DNA of 64,000 bases from Caryophanales bacterium UBA4691 (GTDB lineage: Bacteria > Bacillota_I > Bacilli_A > RFN20 > CAG-826). Under the pieces are notes generated by a model. It was not told the DNA's origin. It saw only the letters and a list, made by a program, of their open reading frames with translations, and made no database searches. Both the position numbers and the translations under genes were made by a program. Where the stretch lies: positions 62,001 to 126,000 of the forward strand of contig DHKP01000009.1 of the NCBI GenBank assembly GCA_002404865.1. The letters run 5' to 3'. This document shows, piece by piece, positions 9,396 to 18,070 of this stretch (its first letter is position 1; each line of letters begins with the position of its first letter).

Positions 9396-10985
9396 CTAAT
9401 TTTTCTTCTTTTTTGCTCTTGCTATGAAAAGTTGAGTCAATGCAGTTTGCCCCATGGAAATAATGGCGCCGATCGCCCAATAAACACCCATAGCGGCAGG
9501 CAATAGGAAGCCGGTGATGATGGTGAATATAAGCATACCATAGCTAATCCACTTCATTTGACTTGTGGTTTTGTCTTGTGCTGGGTTTTTCGAAAGCTTA
9601 GGCATATTTTTCTGTCTACGCTTGTTGATCCATTGAGGTAGCATCATCGCAAAGAATTGCGTTGCAGCCATGATAATGAACAAAACCAAGGCCGACCACC
9701 AGCCGGTTGTGTTGAGATACCAAGTCCCGGTTGTGTTGAAAAGAACGTCTTTGATGCTATCGGAAAGACGGAGATTCAAAAACGAACCGCTAGAAAGAAC
9801 CGCGCTGCCTTGCAAGGCATTCCAAACCGCAATGAAAACAGGGAATTGGATAAACAAGAACAAAATAGAGGAGAAGGGGGAAACTTTATTTCTTCGATAT
9901 AGTGCCATTTGCTCTTGCTGCATTCTGGCCCTTTCGGAAGTATTGGTATTGCTATTAGGATATTTGGCCTGAATCTTCGTGAGCTCTGGTTGCAACATCT
10001 GAATTTTTTGTTGATCCATTGTGCTCTTAAAGGTGATGAGCATCAAAACTGCGCGAACAATTAACGTTACAAAGATGATAGACCAAATTTGACCCACACC
10101 CGTTAAATTCGGATCCATGCCGAAGGCGAATGTATCAACCATCCAAGCAACCGGGTAAACGATGAGACCTTCTAAGAAGCCTTTGCTCCAAGCATCACCA
10201 TAGCTCTTGGCACCGATTTTAACTTCCCAGTTACTTTGATTACCGTAATGGCCATATTCGCCATCGCGGGTAGCAACGCAGCTACGATAGGAATTAAGTT
10301 TTGTCTCAATTTGGGACTGATAAAGGCGCGTAAATTCAGCAGTTGGGCATTTCTCGTTCCCCAAGGTGACGCGGAGTTCATTGGTCCACATATTCCAGTT
10401 GTACCAAAATGTTTCTTCGCCTTTTTCGTTTTTACCTAAGAATTTCTCATAGCCGAACGCTCGAAGAATCCCTGGGTTATATTCCGCTTCCGAATTTTCT
10501 TCGCCATCGCTATCGTTGACCGTAAAAGCGTTAACGTCTTTTGCGGTTAATTGGCTGCGGCTAGTAATGGTTTTCTCGTTTACGACGTATTTGCTGTCGA
10601 TAGCGGACTTCACCGCGTTTTCGAGAACTTTTTTATCCATCTCGATGAAGAATTCTTGCGAAGGAATCGCATAATTGTTCGTTTTTGCTTGAGCTAAAAC
10701 GTTCTTTACCAAGAAGGTGCTCTTTTTCGCGGTAAAATTCCCGTCTTGATCAACGGGAACGTATTCGTAAAGAATGTCATTGTCGTCAAATACTTGTTTT
10801 GCGACACCTTTGTAATCTTCAGGGATTTCGTCTTTGTTGCAATAAACCGTTACGCCTTGCTCATAAGGATAGGCGATATTCGCTTTATCCGCTGTAGAAC
10901 AAAAAGTGTTGCAGCCAGTCAACAAAACAGCTGCACCAACAAGGCCAAGTCCCCCGATTAATTTAATTTTATTATCTCGTTTCAA
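9396..10985 (-). CDS. yidC: Membrane protein insertase YidC/OxaA (lipoprotein form)
   Basis: YidC inserts and folds membrane proteins, alone or with SecYEG. The N-terminus is a lipoprotein signal (basic MKRDNKIKL, hydrophobic core, lipobox LLTGC). A ~220-residue extracytoplasmic region follows, then the conserved core with five membrane segments; the block MDQQKIQMLQPELTKIQAKY marks the family. I choose the TTG at 10985: GGAG lies 9 bases before it and the result is a clean signal peptide. A further in-frame TTG at 11009 would add eight residues and has a poorer context. The chosen start overlaps the end of rnpA by 14 bases. At 529 residues it is longer than Bacillus SpoIIIJ because of the extracytoplasmic insert. 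Confidence 0.93.
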   Translation of the reverse strand: MKRDNKIKLIGGLGLVGAAVLLTGCNTFCSTADKANIAYPYEQGVTVYCNKDEIPEDYKGVAKQVFDDNDILYEYVPVDQDGNFTAKKSTFLVKNVLAQAKTNNYAIPSQEFFIEMDKKVLENAVKSAIDSKYVVNEKTITSRSQLTAKDVNAFTVNDSDGEENSEAEYNPGILRAFGYEKFLGKNEKGEETFWYNWNMWTNELRVTLGNEKCPTAEFTRLYQSQIETKLNSYRSCVATRDGEYGHYGNQSNWEVKIGAKSYGDAWSKGFLEGLIVYPVAWMVDTFAFGMDPNLTGVGQIWSIIFVTLIVRAVLMLITFKSTMDQQKIQMLQPELTKIQAKYPNSNTNTSERARMQQEQMALYRRNKVSPFSSILFLFIQFPVFIAVWNALQGSAVLSSGSFLNLRLSDSIKDVLFNTTGTWYLNTTGWWSALVLFIIMAATQFFAMMLPQWINKRRQKNMPKLSKNPAQDKTTSQMKWISYGMLIFTIITGFLLPAAMGVYWAIGAIISMGQTALTQLFIARAKKKKN

Positions 10986-11325
10986 TGCCTGTATCTCCGA
11001 TCTTGCCAAGAGTATCTATGAGTTCTTCCCTATTAGAAACGAACTCATCCGTTTTATACGATACCCGAACGATAATTACAATATCGTAAGGGAGGTTGAG
11101 GGACAAATCAGAGCCAATCATCGCCCGAATTTGTCGTTTGATGCGATTTCTTGTCACGGCATTGCCATTCTTTTTGCTAACGGTAATGCCAACGCGAGTC
11201 AAAAGCGTTTCTTTTTTGTGGTAATAAACAACAAAGTGTTTGCTTTTGACGGCACGGGATTCATGAATGATGGAATCGAATTCTTGGTGTTTTCTCACTC
11301 GATTGATGCGTTTCATAAAGCCCAT
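10972..11325 (-). CDS. rnpA: Ribonuclease P protein component
   Basis: The protein subunit of RNase P removes 5' leaders from pre-tRNAs together with the rnpB RNA. The 117-residue length is typical. The signature is the basic helix KKNGNAVTRNRIKRQIRA around residues 50-67, preceded by RVGITVSKK. Two starts are possible, ATG at 11325 or ATG at 11316 (MKRINRVRKHQEF); neither has a strong Shine-Dalgarno. Between rpmH and this gene a weak imperfect hairpin (11337-11356) followed by a T-run on the minus strand could partly attenuate readthrough, but it contains an A-C mismatch on that strand. Confidence 0.94.
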   Translation of the reverse strand: MGFMKRINRVRKHQEFDSIIHESRAVKSKHFVVYYHKKETLLTRVGITVSKKNGNAVTRNRIKRQIRAMIGSDLSLNLPYDIVIIVRVSYKTDEFVSNREELIDTLGKIGDTGIETR

Positions 11326-11354
11326 TAAAACAGAAAAAGGCCTATCAAAAGGTC

Positions 11355-11489
11355 TTAATCAGCGATTTTTGCGCGGCCTTTGGCTCTACGACGAGCGAGA
11401 ACCTGACGGCCATTATGGGTTGCCATTCTGGCGCGGAAGCCGGCTTTGTTACTGTGCTTCACTTTAGAAGGCTGATAGGTTTTTTTCAT
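11355..11489 (-). CDS. rpmH: 50S ribosomal protein L34
   Basis: This 44-residue protein reads [18 protein letters not shown], continues with an arginine-rich [19 protein letters not shown] block and ends in KIAD, which is an unmistakable L34. A Shine-Dalgarno (CGGAGG) lies 8 bases before the ATG. It is the first gene of the leftward rpmH-rnpA-yidC-jag unit, with a strong promoter just upstream. Confidence 0.97.
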   Translation of the reverse strand: MKKTYQPSKVKHSNKAGFRARMATHNGRQVLARRRAKGRAKIAD

Positions 11490-11526
11490 ACGCTTTTCCT
11501 CCGAGTTTTACGTGCGTGCGGTATAG

Positions 11527-11555
11527 ATTATAGGTATTTCGACTATCCTAAGCAA
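11527..11555 (-). promoter_or_regulatory. Promoter of the rpmH unit
   Basis: On the minus strand TTGCTT (11550-11555) and a perfect TATAAT (11527-11532) are separated by exactly 17 bases. They lie about 40 bases before the L34 start codon. Confidence 0.75.
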
Positions 11556-11665
11556 CGAAAAACAGGCGAAAGAGTCCTAATCACTACACATAAATATAAT
11601 ACGCGCGCGCAAAAAGCGGGTATAAGCAATGCGCCATTTTTCTATGAAAAAGTGTTGTTGATATT

Positions 11666-11876
11666 TTTTCCACATTTTGTGTATAACGTAAAATAAGTCC
11701 GATAATACCTATATTAATTTTGAAATAGTAAATGTGATGAAAACCCTTACAATTTGTAGTTTTCCACATTCTTGAATATTAGCGAAGTTTTCCACAAGTT
11801 TTCCACATTGTGGGGAGGTGGAAAACTGCTTTTATCCCATGAAATCAAAGGTTATTTCCTTTTAAAATGTGGAAAA
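11666..11876. other. oriC: Replication origin, upstream DnaA-box cluster
   Basis: Five exact copies of TTTTCCACA, a one-mismatch form of the TTATCCACA DnaA box, occur in 210 bases. Four are on the plus strand (11666-11674, 11760-11768, 11788-11796, 11799-11807) and one is on the minus strand (11868-11876). A near-copy TTTTCCACC is on the minus strand at 11817-11825. The region lies between divergent rpmH and dnaA, where gene orientation switches, as in Bacillus-type origins. The whole 11490-11941 stretch contains only this cluster and promoters. Confidence 0.9.
11677..11706 (+). promoter_or_regulatory. Possible dnaA promoter inside the DnaA-box region
   Basis: TTGTGT (11677-11682) and GATAAT (11701-11706) are 18 bases apart. 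DnaA boxes lie on both sides, which would allow autoregulation. This is a weak prediction from motif spacing only; the leader to dnaA would be about 230 bases. Confidence 0.35.
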
Positions 11877-11941
11877 AATAATTTCTTTTCTTTTTTCGTG
11901 TTTTTCCTTAGGGAATGTGCTAAATTTTTCGCGGTCGAATT

Positions 11942-13297
11942 ATGGAAAAAACAATCAGTGAAATTGCCGCTTTATGGTCGCGGATTCTCAATCAGATTCG
12001 CGAAGAAATGGGGAAAGAGAATAGCGAAGTGTTCGATAATTTTTTCAAAGACACTTACATCTCCAAGATGGATGGGAGGAAATTCATTGTTGTCGCCAAT
12101 TCAGACGTTGCCACGCAGCTGCTTAACACAACTTTCAAAGAAAAGGTTAATTCCGTCATAAGAAGGGTTACGGAGAGCAACTACGAAGTACATTTTGTGT
12201 CTCAGCCGGAAGTGGAAGAAAAAGCGGTTGAAGATAAACCGAGCTTTTTCTCTTCTAGCAAGCTAAACCCATCTTATACCTTTAAAAATTTCGTCGTTGG
12301 ACAAAGTAATCGCGAAGCTTATCAAGCTTCTTTGATGATAAGCAAAAACCCAGGCGAACTCTATAATCCTTTATTGATATACAGCAATAGCGGATTAGGC
12401 AAAACCCATCTTCTCCACGCGATAGGGAACGCAATAAAGGAATCTTCCCCTTTTAAGCGCGTTCTTTACGTGACAACGCAAGATTTCTTCGAAGAATACG
12501 TTAATTACGTCAAAGGAAATCACGGCGACGAAAATCTAAAAACGTTCTTCAAAAATTCCGTCGATGTGCTTCTTGTCGACGATATCCAAATGCTAGTGGG
12601 GAAAAGGAAAACCGAGGAGATGTTCTTCAGCATTTTCCAAACTCTCTACCAAATGAATAAACAAATCGTCATCACTAGCGATCAGCACCCCTCCAAGTTA
12701 GATGGTCTTGACGAGCGCTTGAAAAGCCGTTTCACTCAAGGGCTCCCTTTATCAATCAACCCGCCAGACAAAGACACCTGCGAAGCGGTTTTGCGTATGA
12801 GAATCGAAGCGAACGGCTTAGACGTGAACCAATTCGAGCCGGAAGTCATTTCTTACTTCGCATCGAAATTTTCCACAAACATTCGCGAACTTGAAGGTGC
12901 TTTAAATCGACTTATCTTCTATGTCGTGAACGTCCGTCCCTCTCAGCACATCACCATCGAACTCGCGATGGATTCGATAAGAGGGCTTATTGACGTAAAA
13001 AGCGATGAAACAAGTTTGTCAATCGCTAAAATAATCGATGTTGTCGCTGATTATTATAACTTATCGCCTGTTCAATTAATCGGAAAAATCCGGACAAACC
13101 AAATCGCCCTAGCTAGACACATCGCAATGTATCTATGTCGAACCTTGCTAGATGCCCAATACGTTAAAATCGGAGAGGCGTTCGGGGGTAAAGACCACGC
13201 AACCGTGATGAGCGCCATCGCAAAAGTGGGAAAAATGTTGAAAACTGACCCAAGCTTAAGCGATGCCATAACCGAGATAGAAGGAAGACTGAAATAG
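11942..13297 (+). CDS. dnaA: Chromosomal replication initiator protein DnaA
   Basis: DnaA is an AAA+ ATPase that binds DnaA boxes and opens the origin. The 451-residue protein has an N-terminal DnaB/DnaD-contact domain (ALWSRILNQIREE), a short linker, the AAA+ core with Walker A NSGLGKTHLLHAIG near residue 150 and Walker B VLLVDDIQML near 215, and a C-terminal helix-turn-helix with the DnaA signature GEAFGGKDHATVM. It is flanked on both sides by DnaA boxes. No strong Shine-Dalgarno precedes the ATG, and the start is supported by the length of domain I. Confidence 0.98.
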   Translation: MEKTISEIAALWSRILNQIREEMGKENSEVFDNFFKDTYISKMDGRKFIVVANSDVATQLLNTTFKEKVNSVIRRVTESNYEVHFVSQPEVEEKAVEDKPSFFSSSKLNPSYTFKNFVVGQSNREAYQASLMISKNPGELYNPLLIYSNSGLGKTHLLHAIGNAIKESSPFKRVLYVTTQDFFEEYVNYVKGNHGDENLKTFFKNSVDVLLVDDIQMLVGKRKTEEMFFSIFQTLYQMNKQIVITSDQHPSKLDGLDERLKSRFTQGLPLSINPPDKDTCEAVLRMRIEANGLDVNQFEPEVISYFASKFSTNIRELEGALNRLIFYVVNVRPSQHITIELAMDSIRGLIDVKSDETSLSIAKIIDVVADYYNLSPVQLIGKIRTNQIALARHIAMYLCRTLLDAQYVKIGEAFGGKDHATVMSAIAKVGKMLKTDPSLSDAITEIEGRLK

Positions 13298-13379
13298 CGA
13301 TAACGTCTAACGCTATTAGATGAATATGACTCGTGCTAAGATATCCTAGAATGCGGAAAAAGCGAAAAAAAACATCGAG

Positions 13380-13446
13380 TTTTCCACAAATCCACATCCG
13401 CTTATTATTATTAATATCTTTAATAAAAAAATAATAAAAACAATTA
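13380..13446. other. oriC: Replication origin, dnaA-dnaN unwinding site
   Basis: DnaA box TTTTCCACA (13380-13388) is followed immediately by AAATCCACA (13388-13396), a 5-base spacer (TCCGC), then four TTA triplets (13402-13413) and ~30 nearly pure A/T bases. Read 3' to 5' on the minus strand the triplets are AAT repeats, which fits the published DnaA-trio consensus 3'-[G/A]A[T/A]-5'. This arrangement of boxes, short GC spacer, trios and AT-rich stretch matches the basal unwinding system described for Bacillus subtilis. Confidence 0.75.
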
Positions 13447-13458
13447 AGGAGGAACCAC

Positions 13459-14577
13459 ATGCGTTTCACGATTAATAGGAACGAATTCTTGAAAGGGCTC
13501 ACTACCGCCAGTAGAGCAATCGGCAGCAAATCCACTAACCCCGCACTTTTATGTTTTAAGCTCGAAGTCACAAATAAAGGGTTGGAGATCACAAGTTCCA
13601 ATAGCGATATTGCCATCTGGACGCTTTTGCCAGTGATGAAAGGCGATAAAGAAATCCTTAGAGACCTGATCCCGGGTACGGTGTTGGTGAATGCCTATAC
13701 CTTAGTGGAATTCACCCGTAAAGGCGAAGGCGATGAACTTTCCTTAGAGGTGATTGATAACACTGCGAGAATCACCGTTGGGAAATTATCCGCTAACCTT
13801 GTTTGCATGAACGGAGACGAATACCCAAACATTTCCTTTGAGCAAGTCGCTATGCCGTTTTCCATCCCTTGTTCCAGTTTGATACAATTAGTCGACCAAA
13901 CCTCTTTTGCGGCTTTAACAAAGGAAACGCGACCGATTCTTACCGCAATCAATCTTCGCGCGGAAAACGGCAAATTGATTGCCACTGCGACGGATAGCGC
14001 TCGTCTTTCCCGCAAATTCGTCGACGTTGATCCCGAATTCCGCTTCAGTTCCAATATCCCGGCAAAAACCCTTGTTGATGTCACGAAACTCCTTGACCCC
14101 GCTGGCAATGTCGAAATTTCCGCGTCAAATGAAAAGATTACGTTCAGTTTCAACAACGTGATCGTTTCTAGTCGCCTGATCGGAGAGACTTACCCGGTTT
14201 CGAATTCCATCATTCCAACGAATTTCAACTACTACTTGGAAGTGAATTCGCAACAGCTTCTTTCTGCCGTTGACCGCGTTAGCATCCTTTCGCAAAACGT
14301 TGTCCCGGTGGTGAAGCTCTCTATGAATGAAGAAACGGTTTCTGTTTCTACCGCAAATCAGCAAACGGGATATGGCGAAGAAAAACTCAGCACCTACACC
14401 TATGATGGCGATTCTTTGGAGATTGCCTTCAACGCAGTCTTTGTGACCGAAGCGGTAAAGGCCCTTGGGTGCGAAGACGTTCAGTTTTCTTTCATTGGCG
14501 AAATGAAGCCCTTTGTCATTAAAAACCCCAAAGATGATTCCGTCGTGGAACTCATCACGCCCATGAGGACAAGATGA
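13459..14577 (+). CDS. dnaN: DNA polymerase III sliding clamp (beta subunit)
   Basis: DnaN forms the ring that tethers the replicative polymerase to DNA. The 372-residue length and three-fold domain layout are standard. The N-terminus MRFTINRNEFLKGLTTASRAI and the C-terminal motif ending LITPMRTR match the family. An AAGGAGG ribosome-binding site lies 8 bases before the ATG. A hairpin terminator follows the stop, so dnaN may be transcribed separately from the yaaA-recF-gyrBA genes. Confidence 0.98.
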   Translation: MRFTINRNEFLKGLTTASRAIGSKSTNPALLCFKLEVTNKGLEITSSNSDIAIWTLLPVMKGDKEILRDLIPGTVLVNAYTLVEFTRKGEGDELSLEVIDNTARITVGKLSANLVCMNGDEYPNISFEQVAMPFSIPCSSLIQLVDQTSFAALTKETRPILTAINLRAENGKLIATATDSARLSRKFVDVDPEFRFSSNIPAKTLVDVTKLLDPAGNVEISASNEKITFSFNNVIVSSRLIGETYPVSNSIIPTNFNYYLEVNSQQLLSAVDRVSILSQNVVPVVKLSMNEETVSVSTANQQTGYGEEKLSTYTYDGDSLEIAFNAVFVTEAVKALGCEDVQFSFIGEMKPFVIKNPKDDSVVELITPMRTR

Positions 14578-14604
14578 GGCAAAAAAACGAAAATAGAAAT
14601 CGGA

Positions 14605-14637
14605 AGAAGGGATGACGAAAGTCATTCCTTTTTTTAC
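14605..14637 (+). terminator. Terminator after dnaN
   Basis: The 10-bp stem AAGGGATGAC (14607-14616) pairs with GTCATTCCTT (14621-14630) around a GAAA tetraloop and is followed by T's. A second small perfect hairpin, TACTAC-GAA-GTAGTA (14635-14649), follows just before the next start codon. Confidence 0.88.
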
Positions 14638-14659
14638 TACGAAGTAGTAAAATTTTTTC

Positions 14660-14902
14660 ATGGGTAAAAACGATAAAAACAATCAAACAAATCAAGTGGT
14701 TACCATTTTCGGCGACTACATCACTTTGGGGCAACTTCTTAAGTTCGTCCACATCGTTGACGAAGGAGGGATGGCGAAAACTTATCTTTTGACCCACAAG
14801 GTTCTTGTTAACGAAGAGGCGGAGTTTCGACGCGGAAGAAAGCTTCGACCCGGGGACAAAGTCACGCTTGACGAAGGGAGCTTCCTCATCGAACGCAAAT
14901 GA
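14660..14902 (+). CDS. yaaA: S4-domain RNA-binding protein YaaA
   Basis: The 80-residue protein has a S4-like fold with the pattern ITLGQLLKFVHIV, then VLVNEEAEFRRGRKLRPGD, typical of the YaaA/RlbA family found between dnaN and recF in Firmicutes. In Bacillus it has been linked to ribosome assembly. It overlaps recF by 4 bases (ATGA). The first ~12 residues (polar KNDKNNQTNQ) are poorly conserved and no Shine-Dalgarno is seen, so the start is less certain than the gene. Confidence 0.9.
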   Translation: MGKNDKNNQTNQVVTIFGDYITLGQLLKFVHIVDEGGMAKTYLLTHKVLVNEEAEFRRGRKLRPGDKVTLDEGSFLIERK

Positions 14903-15984
14903 TTCTTTCTCGTATTGAACTTCGCGACTGGCGCTCTTATTCCTCTTTGAATCTCACCTTTGACAAAGGGTTAAACATCATCGAAGGAAAAAACGGAGAA
15001 GGCAAAACCAATATCGCTGAGGCAATTCATTATTTGTCTTTCGCTCACAGTTGGAGAGTGGATGATGATACGCGTCTATTGCGGTTTGGAGCATCGAATT
15101 CTCTTATCCGTGCTTATGTGAGCGAAGGTGAGCTGAAGCGACTGATCGAAATTCGTTTGTCAAAAGACGGAAAGCGAATCTTGCTCAATGAAAAGCCACT
15201 TCGGAAATTGAGTGAACTTTCTTCACTTACGAACGTCTTACTCTTCTCTCCCATCGATACGGGATTATTCGTTGGCTCTCCTGGAAACCGCAGGAGTTTC
15301 CTAGACACAAGTATCGCGAAAACCGACTCCGCTTATCTCTCTTTAATCGGGACGTACCGCCACTTGCTTGCCGAACGGAACGCTTCATTAAAAGCTGAAA
15401 AGCGTAACCTCGACTATCTGGAAGTCCTTGTAGAGAGACTTCTAGAAGTAGAGAAGCCGATCATCGAGAAGCGATTAGCTTACGTCAATTCCCTAAACGA
15501 GCACCTTTCACCCTTGGCGAGTCGCCTATTTGGCTCTCATCGCGCCGTGAAGGTGGTCTATCGCCCTTTCTTAGAGATGAACGATAACTTTATCGAAGAA
15601 GGAAAAAAAGCCTATAAGAAGAGCCTAGAAAGCGACCTCATCCACAAAAGCACATCCTTAGGGGTGCATCGAGAAGACTTCGTTTGCTATCTCGATGGCA
15701 AAGACATTGGCGTTTATGGCTCACAAGGCGAGAACCGTCTAGCTGCCATCGCCTTAAAACTATGCCCCTACTTCCTTATCTCTCAGCCGAACAAAAAACC
15801 GATCGCGGTCTTAGATGACATTTATAGCGAACTTGATTCATTTCACGCAAAGAATCTCTCGACATTATTACTCACATTGAATCAAACCTTCGTGACTGCG
15901 ACAAAACTCAATATACCCGGGGCCTCCTATATCGAGGTTACCGATCATAAAGCCTATAGGAGGAAAAGCGAATATGGCGAATGA
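14899..15984 (+). CDS. recF: DNA replication and repair protein RecF
   Basis: RecF is an SMC-like ATPase that helps load RecA at single-strand gaps. The 361-residue protein has the family opening LRDWRSYSSLNLTF, Walker A EGKNGEGKTNIAEAI around residue 31, a central coiled region, the SQGENR signature, and Walker B (PIAVLDDIYSELD) near residue 305. It overlaps yaaA by 4 bases and gyrB by 11, so the genes are translationally coupled. Confidence 0.96.
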   Translation: MILSRIELRDWRSYSSLNLTFDKGLNIIEGKNGEGKTNIAEAIHYLSFAHSWRVDDDTRLLRFGASNSLIRAYVSEGELKRLIEIRLSKDGKRILLNEKPLRKLSELSSLTNVLLFSPIDTGLFVGSPGNRRSFLDTSIAKTDSAYLSLIGTYRHLLAERNASLKAEKRNLDYLEVLVERLLEVEKPIIEKRLAYVNSLNEHLSPLASRLFGSHRAVKVVYRPFLEMNDNFIEEGKKAYKKSLESDLIHKSTSLGVHREDFVCYLDGKDIGVYGSQGENRLAAIALKLCPYFLISQPNKKPIAVLDDIYSELDSFHAKNLSTLLLTLNQTFVTATKLNIPGASYIEVTDHKAYRRKSEYGE

Positions 15985-18052
15985 AGAAAAAGATACGTTC
16001 GATGAAGCGGCAAAAGACGCTGGTATCAGTAAAGCCTCTCTCGAGGAAGAAGAAAAGAACACTTATACCGCTCTCGACGTCAAAGACGAGAAAGGCCTAG
16101 AAAAAGCGGATGCGAGCTATACCGCAGATAACATTCAGGTTCTCGAAGGACTAGAGGCCGTTAGAAAACGTCCAGGCATGTATATCGGTACGACAGCCGG
16201 AGCTGGCCTCCATCACCTTGTTTGGGAAATCGTCGATAATTCGATCGACGAAGCACTTGCTGGATATTGTACCCATATTGAAGTGACCATCAATAAAGGC
16301 GATAGCATTACCGTGACCGATAATGGACGCGGCATTCCTGTCGATATCGTTAAAAAATCTGGATTATCCGGCGTTGAGACTGCCTACACCATCCTTCACG
16401 CGGGCGGCAAATTCGGAGAAGGCGGCGGTTATAAAGTCTCTGGCGGTTTACACGGCGTTGGCGCGTCGGTCGTTAACGCTCTTTCCAGTTGGTGCGAGGT
16501 TGTCGTTCATAAAAACGGCGGTATCTACAAAGTCCGCTTCGAAGATGGCGGGCACATTAAAGATCGCCTTACCAAAATTGGAACTTGTTCCGAAGAAGAG
16601 CACGGCACAAGCGTCACTTTCTTGCCTGATCCAACCATTTTCACCGAAACCACTCACTATAATTACGAGACCATCAAGAATCACCTTCGTCAGATGGCTT
16701 TCCTTAATGGTGGCGTCAAAATCACTTTGACGGATAACCGTGGCGAAACACCAGTAAGCGAGGTTTTCCTCTATAACGGCGGTATCAAAGAATACGTCGC
16801 TTTCATCAATAGCGCGAAACTTCCAATCAATAACGAAGTTATCTATTGCCAAGGGGCGGAAGAAGTCACCTTCAATGATGGCAATAAAGAAAGGATTTAC
16901 GCTGAAATCGCTATGCAGTGGGCGGATAGCTATAGTAACGACGGCGTCTATTCTTTTTGCAACAACATTTCCACAAAAGAAGGCGGAACGCATGTTGAAG
17001 GCTTTAATCTCGCTTTAAATCGCACGATTAATGACTATGCCCGCCAATTCAAATTCCTTGATGAAAAAGATCCGAATTTCACCACCGATGATTGCCGCGA
17101 AGGTTTGACTTGCGTTATTTCCGTAAAACATCCTAATCCGCAATACGAAGGGCAAACCAAAACGAAATTAGGCAATAGCGAAGTTCGCAAAATCGTTTCT
17201 ACGATCGTTGGTCAACAGCTAAAAGAATATCTCCTTGAGCATCCAGAACAAGCCAAGCTCATTTTAGAGAAAGTGCGTATCGCTTCTCGTTCTCGTATGG
17301 CGGCACAAGTTGCGCGCGAAAAAACCCGCAAATCCCCGCTCGATATCACTACCCTCCCCGGAAAATTAGCTGATTGCTCAAGTAAAGACCCCACGCTTTG
17401 CGAGCTTTATATCGTTGAGGGTAATTCCGCAGGCGGCAGCGCTAAAAACGGCCGCGACCGTGAAACGCAAGCCATTCTTCCGTTAAGAGGAAAAATCCTT
17501 AATGTTGAAAAAGCCCGCGAAGAGCGAATCTTCAAAAACGCGGAAATCGGAAATATGATCACCGCGATCGGTGGCGGAATTCGCGAGAATTTTGATATTA
17601 GCAAAATTCGTTATCATAAAATCGTCATCATGACCGATGCTGATGTCGATGGTGACCACATCCGCATTCTTTTGCTTACTTTCTTCTACCGCTTCATGCG
17701 TCCTCTTATCGATGGCGGTTATGTTTATATTGCGCAACCTCCGCTTTATAAAATCGACTACAAAGGACAGGCTTATTACGCTTATAACGACGAACAGCTT
17801 GAAGTGCTTAAAAAGCAGCTTCAACTCAAATCAGGCTATCCATTCCAACGCTATAAAGGACTTGGTGAAATGGATGCAGAGCAGCTATGGGAAACCACAA
17901 TGGACCCGAAGGTACGCAAGATGATTCGTATCACCGTCGATGATGCCGCTAATGCCGAAAGAGCATTCTCCGAACTTATGGGCGATGACGTTATGCCGCG
18001 TAAAGCGTTCATTGAGAAAAACGCAAAATTCGTGCAAAACCTAGATATTTAA
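15974..18052 (+). CDS. gyrB: DNA gyrase subunit B
   Basis: GyrB is the ATPase/TOPRIM subunit of gyrase, which introduces negative supercoils. Its signatures include DNGRGIPVD and GGLHGVGASVVNALS in the GHKL ATPase domain, TOPRIM EGNSAGGSAK near residue 480, and MTDADVDGDHI near 555. The protein has 692 residues against about 640 usual because ~45 acidic residues precede the canonical N-terminal ADNIQVLEGLEAVRKRPGM. The start codon is well supported by AGGAGG 10 bases upstream, so the extension appears to be translated. The gene lies 18 bases before gyrA. Confidence 0.97.
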   Translation: MANEEKDTFDEAAKDAGISKASLEEEEKNTYTALDVKDEKGLEKADASYTADNIQVLEGLEAVRKRPGMYIGTTAGAGLHHLVWEIVDNSIDEALAGYCTHIEVTINKGDSITVTDNGRGIPVDIVKKSGLSGVETAYTILHAGGKFGEGGGYKVSGGLHGVGASVVNALSSWCEVVVHKNGGIYKVRFEDGGHIKDRLTKIGTCSEEEHGTSVTFLPDPTIFTETTHYNYETIKNHLRQMAFLNGGVKITLTDNRGETPVSEVFLYNGGIKEYVAFINSAKLPINNEVIYCQGAEEVTFNDGNKERIYAEIAMQWADSYSNDGVYSFCNNISTKEGGTHVEGFNLALNRTINDYARQFKFLDEKDPNFTTDDCREGLTCVISVKHPNPQYEGQTKTKLGNSEVRKIVSTIVGQQLKEYLLEHPEQAKLILEKVRIASRSRMAAQVAREKTRKSPLDITTLPGKLADCSSKDPTLCELYIVEGNSAGGSAKNGRDRETQAILPLRGKILNVEKAREERIFKNAEIGNMITAIGGGIRENFDISKIRYHKIVIMTDADVDGDHIRILLLTFFYRFMRPLIDGGYVYIAQPPLYKIDYKGQAYYAYNDEQLEVLKKQLQLKSGYPFQRYKGLGEMDAEQLWETTMDPKVRKMIRITVDDAANAERAFSELMGDDVMPRKAFIEKNAKFVQNLDI

Positions 18053-18070
18053 TCTTTTGGAGGCGAAAAA

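Noticed and set aside
14125..14682. Long antisense ORFs over dnaN, gyrB, gyrA and the helicase (for example 14125-14682, 16448-16993, 61342-61815)
   Set aside because: They lie fully opposite well-conserved genes, have no start signals and show only the mirror composition of the real genes.
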